64,000 nucleotides of DNA, taken from Chamaea fasciata. Taxonomy: Eukaryota; Chordata; Aves; Passeriformes; Sylviidae. A program made the translations under genes and the position numbers. The notes below the pieces were generated by a model. It was not told the origin of the DNA. It searched no databases and saw only the letters and a program-made list of their open reading frames with translations. Position 1 is the first letter of the stretch; every line of letters begins with the position of its first letter. Positions 37,033-49,916 of this stretch are shown here, piece after piece. The stretch covers positions 23,339,212-23,403,211 of the forward strand of contig JARCOQ010000011.1 of assembly GCA_029207755.1 (NCBI GenBank), in the 5' to 3' direction.

Positions 37033-37287
37033 TCTATCTGCAGCACACCTTTTAAAAAGCACATTTAGTTAAGAATTAACTATCGTTGCTTGATGTTTCA
37101 AAAGGTTCCTTATCAATTAATATCACATTCCTATTATCTGCTTTATAAATTCCATTTAATGCAAATATTCTGCTTGAAAATTCATGTGAGGGACAAAAAG
37201 AGGACAGCCATTGATAGTGCAGATCCCTTTTTGCCACGTGTGTTAGTGTGGAGTTTTTGGGAATATGGGATAGTGCTCAGCCACAGG
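37033..37287 (-). repeat. Right arm of the 260-bp inverted-repeat pair
   Basis: Reverse complement of the 33536-33796 segment, with the same boundary phrases ('ctatctgcagcac' on the inner side, 'ctcagccacagg' on the outer side). The POU octamer appears as ATGCAAAT at 37159-37166. The central stretch that does not match the left arm is about 38 bases here. Arms are separated by 3.2 kb. Confidence 0.85.
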
Positions 37288-40188
37288 GTGCTGTTGTGTC
37301 ACAATGTGGGCAGTGAATAAAATTCAGGCACGAAAATCAGAATTACGAGCAGATCAGAGACTGCCAGAACAGCAACATCCACCTCCTTCCTGGCACCGTT
37401 CACCCATTGAGCAAAATGTTCTTTATGGTGAAACCTGTCATGATTTTCAGTTTTACTCTACCTTGAACAAATCTTCATCCTAATTTTATACCCTTGAATA
37501 AAATTAGACCTTCCTGAGTACCAAAATCTGGCCAGATTTACTGAAAAGTGCCTACAGCACACAGAAATTCAAATGATGGTGAGGGCGTTTCTCTACTAAG
37601 TTTGCTAGGGCCCAGTGAGAAAATTATTTAACAGGACTAGTTAGGAAATTGTTCAGTTTTTAATTAACATCTCAAAAGAGTAGTTTCACATTAAGTTTTC
37701 AGTCCAAAAATGCTGGGTTTTGTCCTAAAACGCTTCAACTGATTGTGTTAATCAGTTGTGTTGATTGCTAATTCTGTGTTCCCCTTACAAATGTTTCACA
37801 GCTTTGGAGCTTCAAAGCAGAACGTGTAGCCTGGGCTTCTGAAGCAGTTACAAAGAAATGTAAGTTTATTCTTGTTCCATTCTTATTTTATTTAAATTTC
37901 ATTTCCCCACATTGTCTCACTGAATGTTACTGGTTTTGTTTGATGCCACAATCTTAATTTCTGCAGCGTTTTTGGCTGATGTGATGCAAAGGCTTTTGAT
38001 ACCTCTGCCTTGCGAGTTTTTGCTGCACGTGGAAATCTGAGCTGGTGGCTGTGGCAGGAGCAGCATTTTTATCAGTTCCTTTAATCTGCCAAAGAAATAG
38101 GTGCACTCTGTCTGCTCCATTCTGCCTCCCTGAGCACTTTCCGTGGAGGTGAGGTAGAGCAGGGGATCAATCACCAAACCCCCCAGCCCTTCCTCTCTGG
38201 ATCATCCTTCAAAAAGCTGGGTTTGGACCAAGGCTGTGACAGTTTGACACCTGTTTGGTCACCTAAACAAACAAAATTAGTGGCCTCCATCCAGCTGCTG
38301 GTGGAAGTAGGCACCTGCATCCAAACATTTAGATTAAATTAGCACCTTTATCTGGGAACGTGGGCAGAGCTGTCAGGACTGAATGTCAGGGAGATTTGTC
38401 TCAGGAACCGCGCCGGTGCTCACCCAGCTCCCTGCCTTCACGGATAACTTCCCAACCATTTCCAGGGTGTGGGCAGCACGTCTTCCCGATTTCTTTCCAT
38501 CTGTCCTTTGTGGAGAAAAGTGTGATAATGATCACAGCCATCACGCTGGACCGGGCACCTCAAGATCAGCTTCTTGCTCTACAACTCATTTACTTGGGTT
38601 GTTTTTTTTTTTTTTCTTTTTTCGCCTTAATCCCCCCGTCCTAAGACTGAGAAGCGACAGCAGCGCTGGGGATAACATCAGCAGCCCACTGCTCTGCCAC
38701 TATCTGTGAATTTTCTCATTTCAGTGCCTTTTTGCACCTCAGACATCCCCTCAGATCCCCAGGGGTGTGTGGAGCAGGAGCTCATTCCAGGAGGAGCTCC
38801 TGGGATGGAGTGACCCCACCGAGACCTCCCCATCCCCGAACCACGGGCGATATTTTCCGTGCCATTTGCAGCAGTGCACACCCAATTTTCTTTAATTAAA
38901 CCCTGATAGCAGGCTGATGTAATGGTGCTGTTGTAGCCAGGCTCCTGGCAGGGCTCCAGTTCCCTGCCTGGAGTGAGTTTATTCTGTGGTTTATTCACTC
39001 AGGGCTGTGTTAGTGCCTCATAAAACAGGCAGATAGCACTATTATCTCTTAATTATGCTCCGAGCTCCCTCAGACCTCAGTGTCTGCCATCCCACATCAG
39101 CCCCAGTGTATTTCTCTGAACCCCAGAATGTGTGGGAAATATAAATTGGTCTGTTGGAACAGGGAGGAATAAATCCCGGGAAGCTGTTTTGTCAGGGCTG
39201 GGAGATTTATCAATGTATTATACTCAAATGTGATAAATTGCTGCTTTAGAACAAGCCAACCAGTGTATTCCTAATAGAATTAATTTCAACTGATAATTCT
39301 GACTCATCATCTGTAATACCTTACAGGAAAAGAAAAAAAAAAAAAAAGTCCCAGCAACAGCGATGGGCTACTTATCTGGGGAATGAGGATTCACTGAGCA
39401 AAAATAATAAAAAAAAAAGGATAAAAGAGAGAAAGAAATGCTGAAATTTAAACTGCCTTATCATTAGTTCTAACTGAAATAGGTATTTTTGGGGGTGATT
39501 TCAATAATAAACATATGTAAATGTCACACATAAATGTAATTTATTCTAGGAAATCAAGGTTCCCAGGTTTTGGTTTGGGGTTTTTTTGTTTTGTTTTTTT
39601 TTCTCTTTGATGGCCAACAGACTTTTTTTCTGTAGTGAGGCACTTGATAAAATAAGGAAATAATGGTAAAAAATAAGCAAATACAAAAGCTAAATCAAAA
39701 CAATACCATTATCTCCTAAATCCTGATTATTTTAGGTAAATTCTAGACATAATGACACACTAATTTGTGTAAAGCAAAGGGTGACTTATTTTATAACTTA
39801 TTTTTACAGTAGCTGCTACTCACTAAAGATAATAGTTTATTTATTCAATTTTAAATCCATGCTGACTGAATCAATGTTTAAAGTGAAGTTTGAGCCAGGT
39901 TTCTATTGAAATGGAAGGCTTTTACAATATAAGGATATTAAGTAATCCATATCTGTCTCGGGATTGGCAAAATTGGTAGGAACCCTGAATGTTTCATTTC
40001 CCTTGAAACAGGCTTGGAAATGGGAAGATTTGGCTTTAATGATTAAACAAAGATTCACTCACAGGTTATAAATGAAGGGTCTTGTCTGATTATCTGGGTT
40101 TCATGACCTTATGGATCCAGCAGGTCTTTCAGGTCCCTCCTGTTTTGGTGTGGGATGCAGGGGAGATGAGTTCAAGTGGGAGAGCAGA
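37288..40188. other. AT-rich single-copy stretch
   Basis: No gene is supported. 38350-38660 has a moderate CpG density but no exon. T-rich runs lie at 38601-38620 and 39578-39603, and an A run at about 39331-39347. Confidence 0.4.
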
Positions 40189-40189
40189 A

Positions 40190-40312
40190 GGAATAAAATA
40201 AATAAAATAATAATAATAAATAAATATAATAAAAATAAATAATCGGTATATCATAATTATACTAATTATTATAATATAATTATTATTGTAAATATAATAA
40301 TAAATAAAATCC
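40190..40312. repeat. AAT/ATA-rich low-complexity tract
   Basis: Mixed AAAT, AAT and ATA repeats with almost no G or C. Confidence 0.92.
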
Positions 40313-40529
40313 TTCCCAAGCAGTGAATTCTGGCCCAGGGAAGAGCTGCAGACACTCAGGAGCACGGAGCAAAGAGTGTCTCACATGGGATGCACCAAAA
40401 TTCCATCATTGGGAATTTTCCCTCATCAGCAGGGAAAAAAATTCATCTGTACCCTGCTAGAAAATCCAGGCTCTGAGGGTAACTGCTGATCTTGTGAACA
40501 GCTACTTTTTCACCATGGAACATGTGAAA

Positions 40530-40920
40530 ATCAAGAAAAAGAAAAAGAAAAAGAAAAAGAAAAAGAAAAAGAAAAAGAAAAAGAAAAAGAAAAAGAAAAA
40601 GAAAAAGAAAAAGAAAAAGAAAAAGAAAAAGGAAAAGGAAAAGGAAAAGAAAAAAAACTAAAAAGGAAAAAGAAAAAAAGAAAAAATAAATATAAATAGT
40701 ATTTAAAAGAAAATAAAAAAGAAAAAAGAAAAAAGAAAGAAAAATAAATAAATAAACTATATAAAGAAATAAATATAAATATAAATATGATTAAAAAGAA
40801 AATAAAATTTTAAAAAAGAAAATAATTTTTAAAAATATAAATAAATATAAATATAAGTTAAATTTATAAGAAAATCAAAATCAAATCAAAATCTAAATCA
40901 AAATCAAAATAAAAATAAAA
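40530..40920. repeat. (GAAAAA)n microsatellite grading into A-rich DNA
   Basis: About 17 GAAAAA units (40532-40632) give way to GGAAAA units. Then come about 280 bases of A-rich sequence with G, T and very few C on the plus strand. Strong strand asymmetry runs over about 390 bp. AAATC-type repeats close it at 40871-40920. Confidence 0.95.
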
Positions 40921-43900
40921 ATAACAATGCTGAGCCACCAACTCCAGTATAAAGTTCAGCTGCTGCATATTCATAGCCCTGTCCCTGATTCAGCCCTGCC
41001 TGCAGCGCACAGACCCTCCCTGCATTCCAAATGTTCATTTGCATACTCATAAACCACACCCAGCACTTCATCCATCCCCCATTATTTACTACACAGCCGA
41101 AATTCACGTGGCCTCCGACTTCCCACGCTGTAAATTCAGCTTTATTACACCCCGTGCACCCACAGACCCTTCAGGTGCTCCACTGCTGAGGATTTTACCC
41201 TCAATTATTCCTCCTTTTGCAGTTCTTGCAGCATCTCGCAGCACGCAGCCAAATTTACCTCCAGGTACACATTAGCTAATTTTAGATGCCTGGAAGCATA
41301 AATGATTAAAGCCTGGCACGAGCTATTTTGGTGTCAGGATTTAGGCAGGAAAAACAGCTCAAAAGATGTTGATTTTTTGTTCTAAACAGTTCTGGTTCTC
41401 TGAAGAGCTTGGAATGTGAGGTCCTGAGCTTCAGACAAGCCAATGGAAAGAAAAAGCTTGGCAAAAATTATGGAATATCTCGCAAATTAATCTCTCCACA
41501 ACAACGTCCATTTGATTGGGGAATGAAACTGCCCACAGCTCCCTACCAGGATATTTTTTTCCTCTCCTTTTTACCCTTTCCAGCACTAAATATAGAAACA
41601 CCAATGCATGGAAAGCCAATTTTTATCCTTTATTTAAAGAAATCAAGAGGTATAAAAATAATTGGGAATGACTGAAAGTTATTCTCTGGTGTATTTGATG
41701 AGTTCTCACTGCACATCACTCACAGGAACTAATTCCGAAAAGGGAAGCTGGAGAAATGAGCACTGTTCTATTCTTTGAGCATTAACCTGCCAGTCTGTAC
41801 CTATGTCTACCAAAGTAACTGAAATAAATTTGGCTTTTTGCAGCACTGGGGTGAACATGTCACACTTCCTAGCTTGAGTTAATGTCCTAGCAAAACTCTA
41901 ATTTGATTATTTGTTCTCACAACGGAAAAAATTCAAGGTGTTTGTTGTCATGTACTACGAGAGGATTTTGTCTCCTGTATCTGGGAACTGATTTGAGAGG
42001 GAAAAAATCAGGCTGCAAAGGAAGATATCCAGTGACAGAGAAGGAAATGGAAGCATTCCAGGCTGCAGATAAAGCTGGCAGTGGTGCTGGTGTCCTGCAG
42101 AGAGGCACTTGTTTCCTTTCTGAGGGACACCCACCCTCCTGATGAGAAAATTCAGCAATTACTTTTTAGCCAAAAGTCACAGAGAGGGGGGGAAAAAATA
42201 AAAAAGGCAGCTCAATAGGAAAATATGTAGATAAATACTGAGCTGGGGGAAGTTCATCTCAACAGGATCATTTCTGAAGAAATCCAGGCTGTTAAAGCTG
42301 AATATTCCTCATCATTCTTTCTTCTGAGGAGATGACATTAAAGAGATGGATGGAAGATACATCCACACCCAGACAGATCTGAAAACATCTTCCTTTCAGA
42401 TTACAGGGGAAAATACAGACACATCCCATTGTACCGGCCACAAAGAGTTTTGTCGCTGGGAAAAAAAAAAAAGGAATTAATTGTTAGATTACACTTTTCC
42501 AGAGTGAATGTATAATCTTTAATTCTCATCATCAACTTGACTCCCTGCTGTTAATCCTTCCCAGACAACAAAGTCCTTATCCTTTGAGCAGCCATGAGAT
42601 GCTTGTGTTATTTATTTCACAGTTCTAGATCAGATTTAATCTTCAGTTCCTCCAGGTAAAAACTATTTGTTTATTAAAAGCATTGGGAGCCCTTTGCTGT
42701 TGAGATTTGAAGGGATTCGTGGCTTGCCTTTCATCTGTAATTGGAATATTTACATGCCTTATGCTTTAGCTGGGAAATATTTAATTTGATGCTGTCTGTA
42801 AGGACCAAAATCCATGCTTAATGATGGTATTATTTGGTACTAATTGTTCAGCTCTTAACACCTAGGAATTATTTATCTTTTTGGTGGTATCTTGGCAGGA
42901 TACTTTATTCATGAGTTAACGTTACGTCGTCAGGCAGCAAATGAGAGTGTACATTAATAATAAATGTAATAATACTTAAATCAGGGTTTTAGCACCTGGA
43001 TCACATAAAGTCTGTATCATGAAAGTGTTACAGTGCATGCCAGGAAAATATTCCATCTCCCAAAAACAGCATTTAAAAGCAAACTTCACTGAAGAAAAGC
43101 AGGTTTTGATCTAAGGCTCTGTCTAAAGTATTCACATTATGCTCTATTTATAGAAATAAATAAGCACCTCACTCGTGCACTGAGCTCAGACATCAGCAGC
43201 CTCTTTTCCTACACATATTTCTGTAATTCCAGAGTTTTCCCTGCCCAGTGTCAGGTCTTTCAGCTGATGTTTATGTTCTTTGAGCAAAGCCTGCTCCAAA
43301 CGAAGACAGTTGGGTGAGCCATATCTACAAAAGCAAAATTTAAGCCCAACTGCTGCTCCAAATGTGAGCTGAAGGAAGTGGAGCTCCTTTCATTGGCAAG
43401 GACCTGGCATCTTGTATTCTGGCAAGGCATCAAAAGGTTTCTTTGCTGTGAATCATCTGCAACCTGAAAGAGAAATGTCTCAGAAATATGTGAAGCCTCC
43501 CAAATATTCCCGTCTCACTCTCATTTAAATAGAACTTCCAAGGAAGGAGAAGTCATCTCTCAGGGGGTAAAGAATATTCAAAGGAAATATATCTCTGGGT
43601 GTTGCTGTGGAAAAAGCAAAACCAGACAAACAACCACTTGACAATTCGTTGCAAAAGTTAACCTTTTATTTAGGATTATGGACTTAGACCTGCTGCCATT
43701 CCTCACATGAATAACTTCTTAAATAAGAAGTACAACATCATTTCAAAGGGTTTTCACAAAGTGAAAAAAAGCAGTTGGGCTGAAACCTCGCTGTAAGAAA
43801 CATGTTCTTTTAAATTAAAAACTGTTTGTGCGGGGGAAGAACAGCCAATAAATTCCAGTTAAAGCCAATTCTGTTAAAACCTTAAATGTTGGCTCTAATA

Positions 43901-45635
43901 AAGACTTCAGTGAAAATGAATAGCACCAAACACTTCACAGGAGGGTTCAAGTGCTGGGTATATTTCCAGATAACGAGACAATCCATACCAAGATTTGTTT
44001 GAGGCAAAATGTGATATTTTTTCTAATCTTTCCAAAAGTCCTTTCTGAAATGTGCGAGAGACGTGAATTTGAGCGGGTTTGCCAAGCATCCAAGAGGATT
44101 ACTCTGGGCTCAATATGCAGATTTTCCTGGACTTAAAGCAAATATTTATTCTTGTACAAAGAAAAAAAAATTTGAGTGTTGTATCGGGTTTCAGCCTTGA
44201 CCACAGATTTTATAGGAATAAGAAAGGAAAGGACAGAAATTTATCTGTGCGTCATCCCCTGATGTTTGGATTTGAGAACTTGCCCAGTTTATTAAAGCTT
44301 TGTAAAGAGGTGGGGGCACATTTTTCCTTCCAAACAAACTTGTTTTAAAGGAGTTTCATTCTATGGGATGTCGAATTGGTTTTGGTAACCCTCAGGTTAG
44401 ATCAGTGCACAGAGTGTGACCAAGATGACGGGACTCAGTCCTTTCTGCTGGGAATTTGGTCACCCTAGAATTAGGAAAGGAGGGAGGGAGGGAGGCCTGA
44501 CCAGCTGGAAACTAAAGCTGAGTCAGGGGAAAATCAGGGAAATCTCATCTGGGGTTGGAGGATTTGTGGTTCTATAATTAATAAACGTAGTGGAGTGTAT
44601 GGAACGCAGAATGCAACGTGAAATTTTACATTTCAACTCCTCATTTTCCATCTTTTGCGCACCTATTCCCTTAGAACAGACTGAACTGTAGCCATCACAG
44701 AGAACATGAAATCCATGGAAATCCAGGCAACATCCTCGTTTCCTCATGGAGAGAGGGCACATTAACATTTGGCGTTAGGAAATCCTGTTGCTGTGGAGTT
44801 ATTTGGATTTAAAAAACCAGGAGGGCAGCCCATAATTAATATCTCTGTGGGGAATTTTTTCACTGAAATTCCCCAGTGCTGAAGAATAATTTAATGCAAC
44901 TGGAGTGGACGTGATGAAAATAGCTGCATGACTCAAAACTTGCTAAAATTGTTACACTTTATCTTGATTTTTCAGTTTCCCCCGACAAGACCTGGTTTGT
45001 CTGCTACTGATAAGCTGGAATTTATTCTGGGTTTGTGTGAAACAAGGCAAAGTCAAGGGGAAGATTTTGGTCTGTGGTGTAGGACAAATCAAAATATGGC
45101 AAAAATAAGATCCAAGGTCTGATTTTGAGATATCTGGAGTGAAAATAATTAACTCAAATAACCATCATCTCTTTTGCTTAGTAAAGTAGAAGTGAAAATA
45201 GCAAGAATATTTTCTGCTCTGTTCTTTCAGGGCTGGTTTAGGTTTGAAGCCCATTTATTAACAACCATGAGAGTTATTCTATGTCTTTTCTGTATGAAAT
45301 TCAGGTTTACCATGGTTCTCCCCAGTCCATGGCAGTCAATAAGTTTTAAGGACTAAAAATTAATATTTTAAGGCTGGATTTCCCTTATTTTTAATCTGTG
45401 GGGGAAAATAAAAAATGAAGATTTTTTACTCTGGATTAGATTATTTCAGATTCCAGCCCAAACTTCTTTCTTGGAGACCCCAAAAACACAACTCACGATT
45501 TTTAAAGGCAACTTCTCATTTGCATTCACAATTTACCACAGGCACAAATATCCAGCTGCCTGCCTGCCTGCCTTTAACAATCAGGCCCAGCAAAAAGATA
45601 AACCAACCCCTGCTTTACTGTGCTCATGTTCAATA
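40921..45635. other. Long AT-rich single-copy stretch
   Basis: No recognised repeat families or genes over 4.7 kb. 42480-43240 is AT-rich with homeodomain-type cores. Small runs: GGGA at about 44479-44493 and TGCC at about 45558-45574. Frames of 60-97 codons lack domains. Confidence 0.4.
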
Positions 45636-45638
45636 CAG

Positions 45639-45683
<45 letters not shown>

Positions 45684-45697
45684 AAAAAAGAAAAAGG
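45639..45697. repeat. Long poly(A) tract
   Basis: About 41 consecutive A, then AAAG-like units. There is no upstream AATAAA or gene body and no matching target duplication was found, so it is not called a retrocopy tail. Confidence 0.92.
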
Positions 45698-47895
45698 AGT
45701 TTAAATAGAATGTAATATGAAACCCATATGTAGATATGCAAATCAGGTCGTGCTGCATTTTAATGGTCAGTAACAGGTTTTTGGGGATTTGTTTTTTGGG
45801 TAATTAATGGGACCAGCTGCTAAAGAGAGTGCTAATACTGGTAGGGGAGTAAGATTCAAGAAGGCAACCCTGTGTGAATAATAACCTAAGTACCCATTTA
45901 ACTTTAAGCACTTCTTTATGGGCCCGGAGTTAATGGCTTTACACATTTGGTCAAAGTTAAGCATATGTTTAATGCTTCCCTGAATTAGAAATTAGATCTT
46001 TGAACTTCAGTTTTGCTTACACTCTGGATTATTCTGTCGGTGGGTTGATTTGGGGAAGAGAGGGAAAATAGCAGTCGTTCAAAATGATATCTTTTTGTAA
46101 TTAAATGCTGCCTGTACAGTATATTCAGCACATCAGCAATTAACATTTTTCTTCTTAATGTATATTTGACTGTAAAACAGCCATTAAATGGAAGTAACTG
46201 TACGATTGTTTCATTAAGATTTCCTCTTTCTCCAACCCAAGTATAACTACTCAAAGTTAACAGAATAAAATAACACTGACTCCAGTTTTCTATTAAATAT
46301 CTCAATGGTCATGGTTTAGGCTTACTTTTTGCTTTGTGTAACCTGGGAACTCATCATAACCAACTCTCATAAATTGTCATTTATTAGAACTGCTGAAAAA
46401 CACTGATTTACCCCATATACAGATTTATTTATCATACGAACACCCTCATTTGCACTGTTCTTATTGGGAATTAAGGAGATCAATGCCCTTTTCCGCATTA
46501 AAGGCCATTCCACTTGCTCACAGTCTTCTTTAGAAGACTGCTATGCCAGTTTTCAATATACACTTATTTCCAAACATCTCCTGCTTTGTATCTGCAGTCA
46601 GTTCTTAGGTTCCAAATCCCCTCCTAAAGCCAGGTTTAGACTCAGCAAATAAACCAGAAATTAATATGTTGTTAGACAGAAAACTTTAGACCTCTGAGAA
46701 ATTGTACAGATCATCAGAAGTTTTCAATAAATAATTGGTAAGGCGTTTTCTGCTGTAAAACCTGGAAAATCTGGATTCTGTTCACAAAAAATCAGAATTT
46801 ATCTGCACAAGAACCTTATAAGTCAAATTGAAATATTAGCAGAAAGTGCTGCTCCAATTATCCTTACCAAACCTTTCCAAGTTTACTTCATCCTTCTGCC
46901 CCTTTAACCACATTTGTGTTATCTCATATTAATATTAGACACGTATTGTTATTCTAATAACTCATTATCGGCCTCACAATGATAATTATGGCAATTCAGT
47001 TTGTAATCCCATCTGTTCACTTTACACAGTTGTTTATTTTCTTTCCTGCTTTCAAAATACTCTTAGTTTGTAATTAATCAGGCGTTTTGACTTTTTAAAT
47101 TAGAGATTTGCAGGTTTACTCCAAAATTAAGTATCAGGAGGGATAAACAAGGGCTGACATGGCCCTGCAAAGAGAAAATATTTCTGTGGCTTTGGTAAGA
47201 AAATGATTGAAAAAAATGTGGCTGCAAGTGAGTGAAAGAACAGCTGAGTAATTTGTAAAAAAAAAATAGTAGATCCTTTGCCATTATAAAACATTCCTGG
47301 AGAAGACTGAACAAGTATTCCTGCTTTTTATTCTATAAAAATAGAATTTTTATTCTGTTCCATAAAATAAAAATATTTTATGCTCAGTCCTAAAGTAGTC
47401 TTTGCATCGGCTGTATGTTGGATTTTTATTTCAGAACAATTGGTATTGTACTTGTTCCTACTTGGTCCTCTGGAGAATCAGCCTGTGGGGACAGAGGAGT
47501 TCTCTAGGAAATGAAAATGTGGCGCAGGGAAGATCCTAAATACTGCAATGTGCTCATATGAGCACATATTTATTGTCTTGTGTTTATTCTTTATGTTGTT
47601 TGCCAAAATTCTGCACAGTGTTACTGATTCCTACAGATCAGGGTGGTTTTGTTAATGGGAATCCACTTCCTGATCTTCTGGGACAGCTGGATGTGAGACT
47701 CAGAAGAAAACACAGAAACAACAATAATTAGAATCACTTTAACAGACAATTTGAGCCCAACGTTGCCCCACTCCTTTTGCTTCCTTTCGATGAATGTTGA
47801 GGGAGGGAAGAACGGGATGAAGAACTTTCCAGAAAGCTGAAGGAGCACAAGAGAAAAAAAAGGTGAAGGAAAGATGAAAGATCTTTCCTATCTTG
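45698..47895. other. AT-rich single-copy stretch, possible conserved regulatory DNA
   Basis: From 45960 to 46960 there are no repeats, CpG is nearly absent and TAAT/ATTA cores are frequent. A perfect 20-bp palindrome lies at 47548-47567. No gene is supported. Confidence 0.4.
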
Positions 47896-47899
47896 GGAT

Positions 47900-48096
47900 C
47901 TTTCAGATGTTGGGAAGGAATCGTTCCCTGGGAGGGGCTGGACTGGAATTCCCAGAGAAGCTGTGGCTGCCCCTGGATCCCTGGAAGTGTCAGGTTGGAC
48001 ATTGGGACTTGGAGTAGAAGTTCTCCCTGCCGTGGTAGGTGTGCACTGGGTGATCTTTAATGTCCCTTCCACCCCAAACCACTCTGATTTTACGAA
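47900..48096 (+). mobile_element. CR1 LINE 3' tail
   Basis: Standard order: 'cgttccctgggaggggctgg', 'cccagagaagctgtggctgc', 'ccctggatccctggaagtgt', then 'cttccaccccaaaccactct'. The phrases match the 30.3-kb copy closely in the left half; the middle is degraded. Confidence 0.9.
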
Positions 48097-49915
48097 GAGC
48101 TCCCCAAGCCCTGAGGGAACTGAAGGTTTTTGTCGTTTTCACAGAAATTTGCCACCACAGCCCCAGACCTCCCCGAAGAGAATTCAGCCTTTGGTTCAGT
48201 TTTGTGTGATGTTCACACATAAACACTTTCCTCTGCCGTTAGTCTTGACATAAACTGGTGAATAACTGTAATTTTCATGTGTATGATACTTTCATGATGA
48301 CGATAATTCATCTTAACAGCTGAAATGTCAGATTTTCACATACATAAAGAGCCCAGCCAAGAAAAATCATTATTATTTCACTCTATTGATACTTTTTGCT
48401 TCTTCGAGTAGTATGAAAGATGAAGTGTAATTTCTAGGAATGGAGAGTGAAAAAGAGAAGCTAAAAGAGAATGAATTGAAACCTTGGAAAAATGTGATGA
48501 GATACCTTTACCTGAGTCACCTTTCCAGCCTTTAGTCTTCTTTGAACTAAAAGATTGAAACAAAATCTGTTGCTAATTTCTTTAACACTTCCTCCCTCTC
48601 CCTGGGCATCTTTAAATCTAAAAATATCTGCTTTGCTGATCTATTTCTTGTGTTTAATTTGGCTATCCAGAAGGCTAGAACAATCTCAAATGGAGAAAGT
48701 TTCCATTGATCTCCCAGAGTAATTATGTTATTCTATTTTGGATGTGTTTTAGTAGCTTGTACTGAAATGAATTGAAGATAACAAAAACATTCATTCTCTA
48801 ATTGTTTTATACTTAGATATTATTTCTGAAACTCTAAGGTGGTCCAGCAATCTTGTTCTGATACCTTTTGGCTCTTTATCAAGTTTACCCACTTCTCAAT
48901 AAGTGTAAATTTATGCCCTCTCAAGCCTAATCTCATTTTCATTTAAAAAAAAAAGAGAAGTAATAGGATTTGGGGGCTGGTTTGGGCTTGGTTTTTTTTT
49001 TTCTATCAGTGCTCTTCCAATTTGCTGGAGTGTCTATACTTTTTATAAACTGATTTTCCTCACACTCTCTGCCCTCTAAGGTGTGCAGCAGTTGCTGTGA
49101 AGATCAAAAATTCCATCCAAACGGTTAATAAAGCCTCAGCCTGGATTTTTGTTCTGTTGGATTTGAAATGTATCAGTGTTTGGCTGATTAAATTCAATCC
49201 ACCCTCCGTAATAAAGAACAGGAGAAGGGTGATTTTTTTTTCTCTAAATGTAGCAGCCTCTGTGTTTGAGTTTTGTGAGGTTGTTTTCTTCTCTGAATCT
49301 GCACTGCTGACCACCATGCAGGAAAGTAATTACTTAAGACAAGAAAAATTAGATCCTTCTCACTCCTCTTTTTTAATTAATTAAAAACCCCAAGATATGA
49401 ACCCTTCCTTCAGCCAGTGCTATGATCAGAAAAGTTTCCTCGAGCCTGAGAATTGGATTTAGACCTTAATCTACATCCCTGTGTTTCAACGCGGGATCAA
49501 AGCAATAGGTTTGCTATTTGCTACAGATCTTTTATCCGTGGTGCAGTGTGAAACATCAAACAAATCTCATTTGTTTGCAGCTAACACATGCACAGAGAGG
49601 CCAAGCCACTGTAATTACACGCGTGTAATCCAAACTGAATTAATTTGGAGTTTTGTCTGCACAACTGAAGTTCATTCACACCTTCAACATTCAATAATGC
49701 CCAGTCCTGGCTACTGGTGAGTGTTGGCTGTGAGACATTCCCCACCTTTAGGACAGATATTTTTATTTTACGGGTGTAAACACTGTATTTGTTTTAAAAT
49801 ATTTTAATATATTTGAAAATAAATACGGTATTTAATATTTTAAAAATATTCAGTAGTATTTATAAATATTACTGAATATTTTTTCAGTACCAGACCCCCA
49901 GCCCAAGCGATGCCT
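48097..49915. other. AT-rich single-copy stretch
   Basis: No gene is supported. A T run lies at about 48993-49003 and an AT-rich 'ttaatatattt' cluster at 49795-49880. Confidence 0.4.
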
Positions 49916-49916
49916 G

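Noticed and set aside
33536..37287. DNA transposon with 260-bp terminal inverted repeats
   Set aside because: No matching target duplication at the outer edges, no transposase remnant inside, and an unrelated LTR sits in the spacer.
45415..45708. Processed gene copy ending in the long poly(A) at 45639
   Set aside because: No upstream polyadenylation signal, no recognised gene body and no target duplication.
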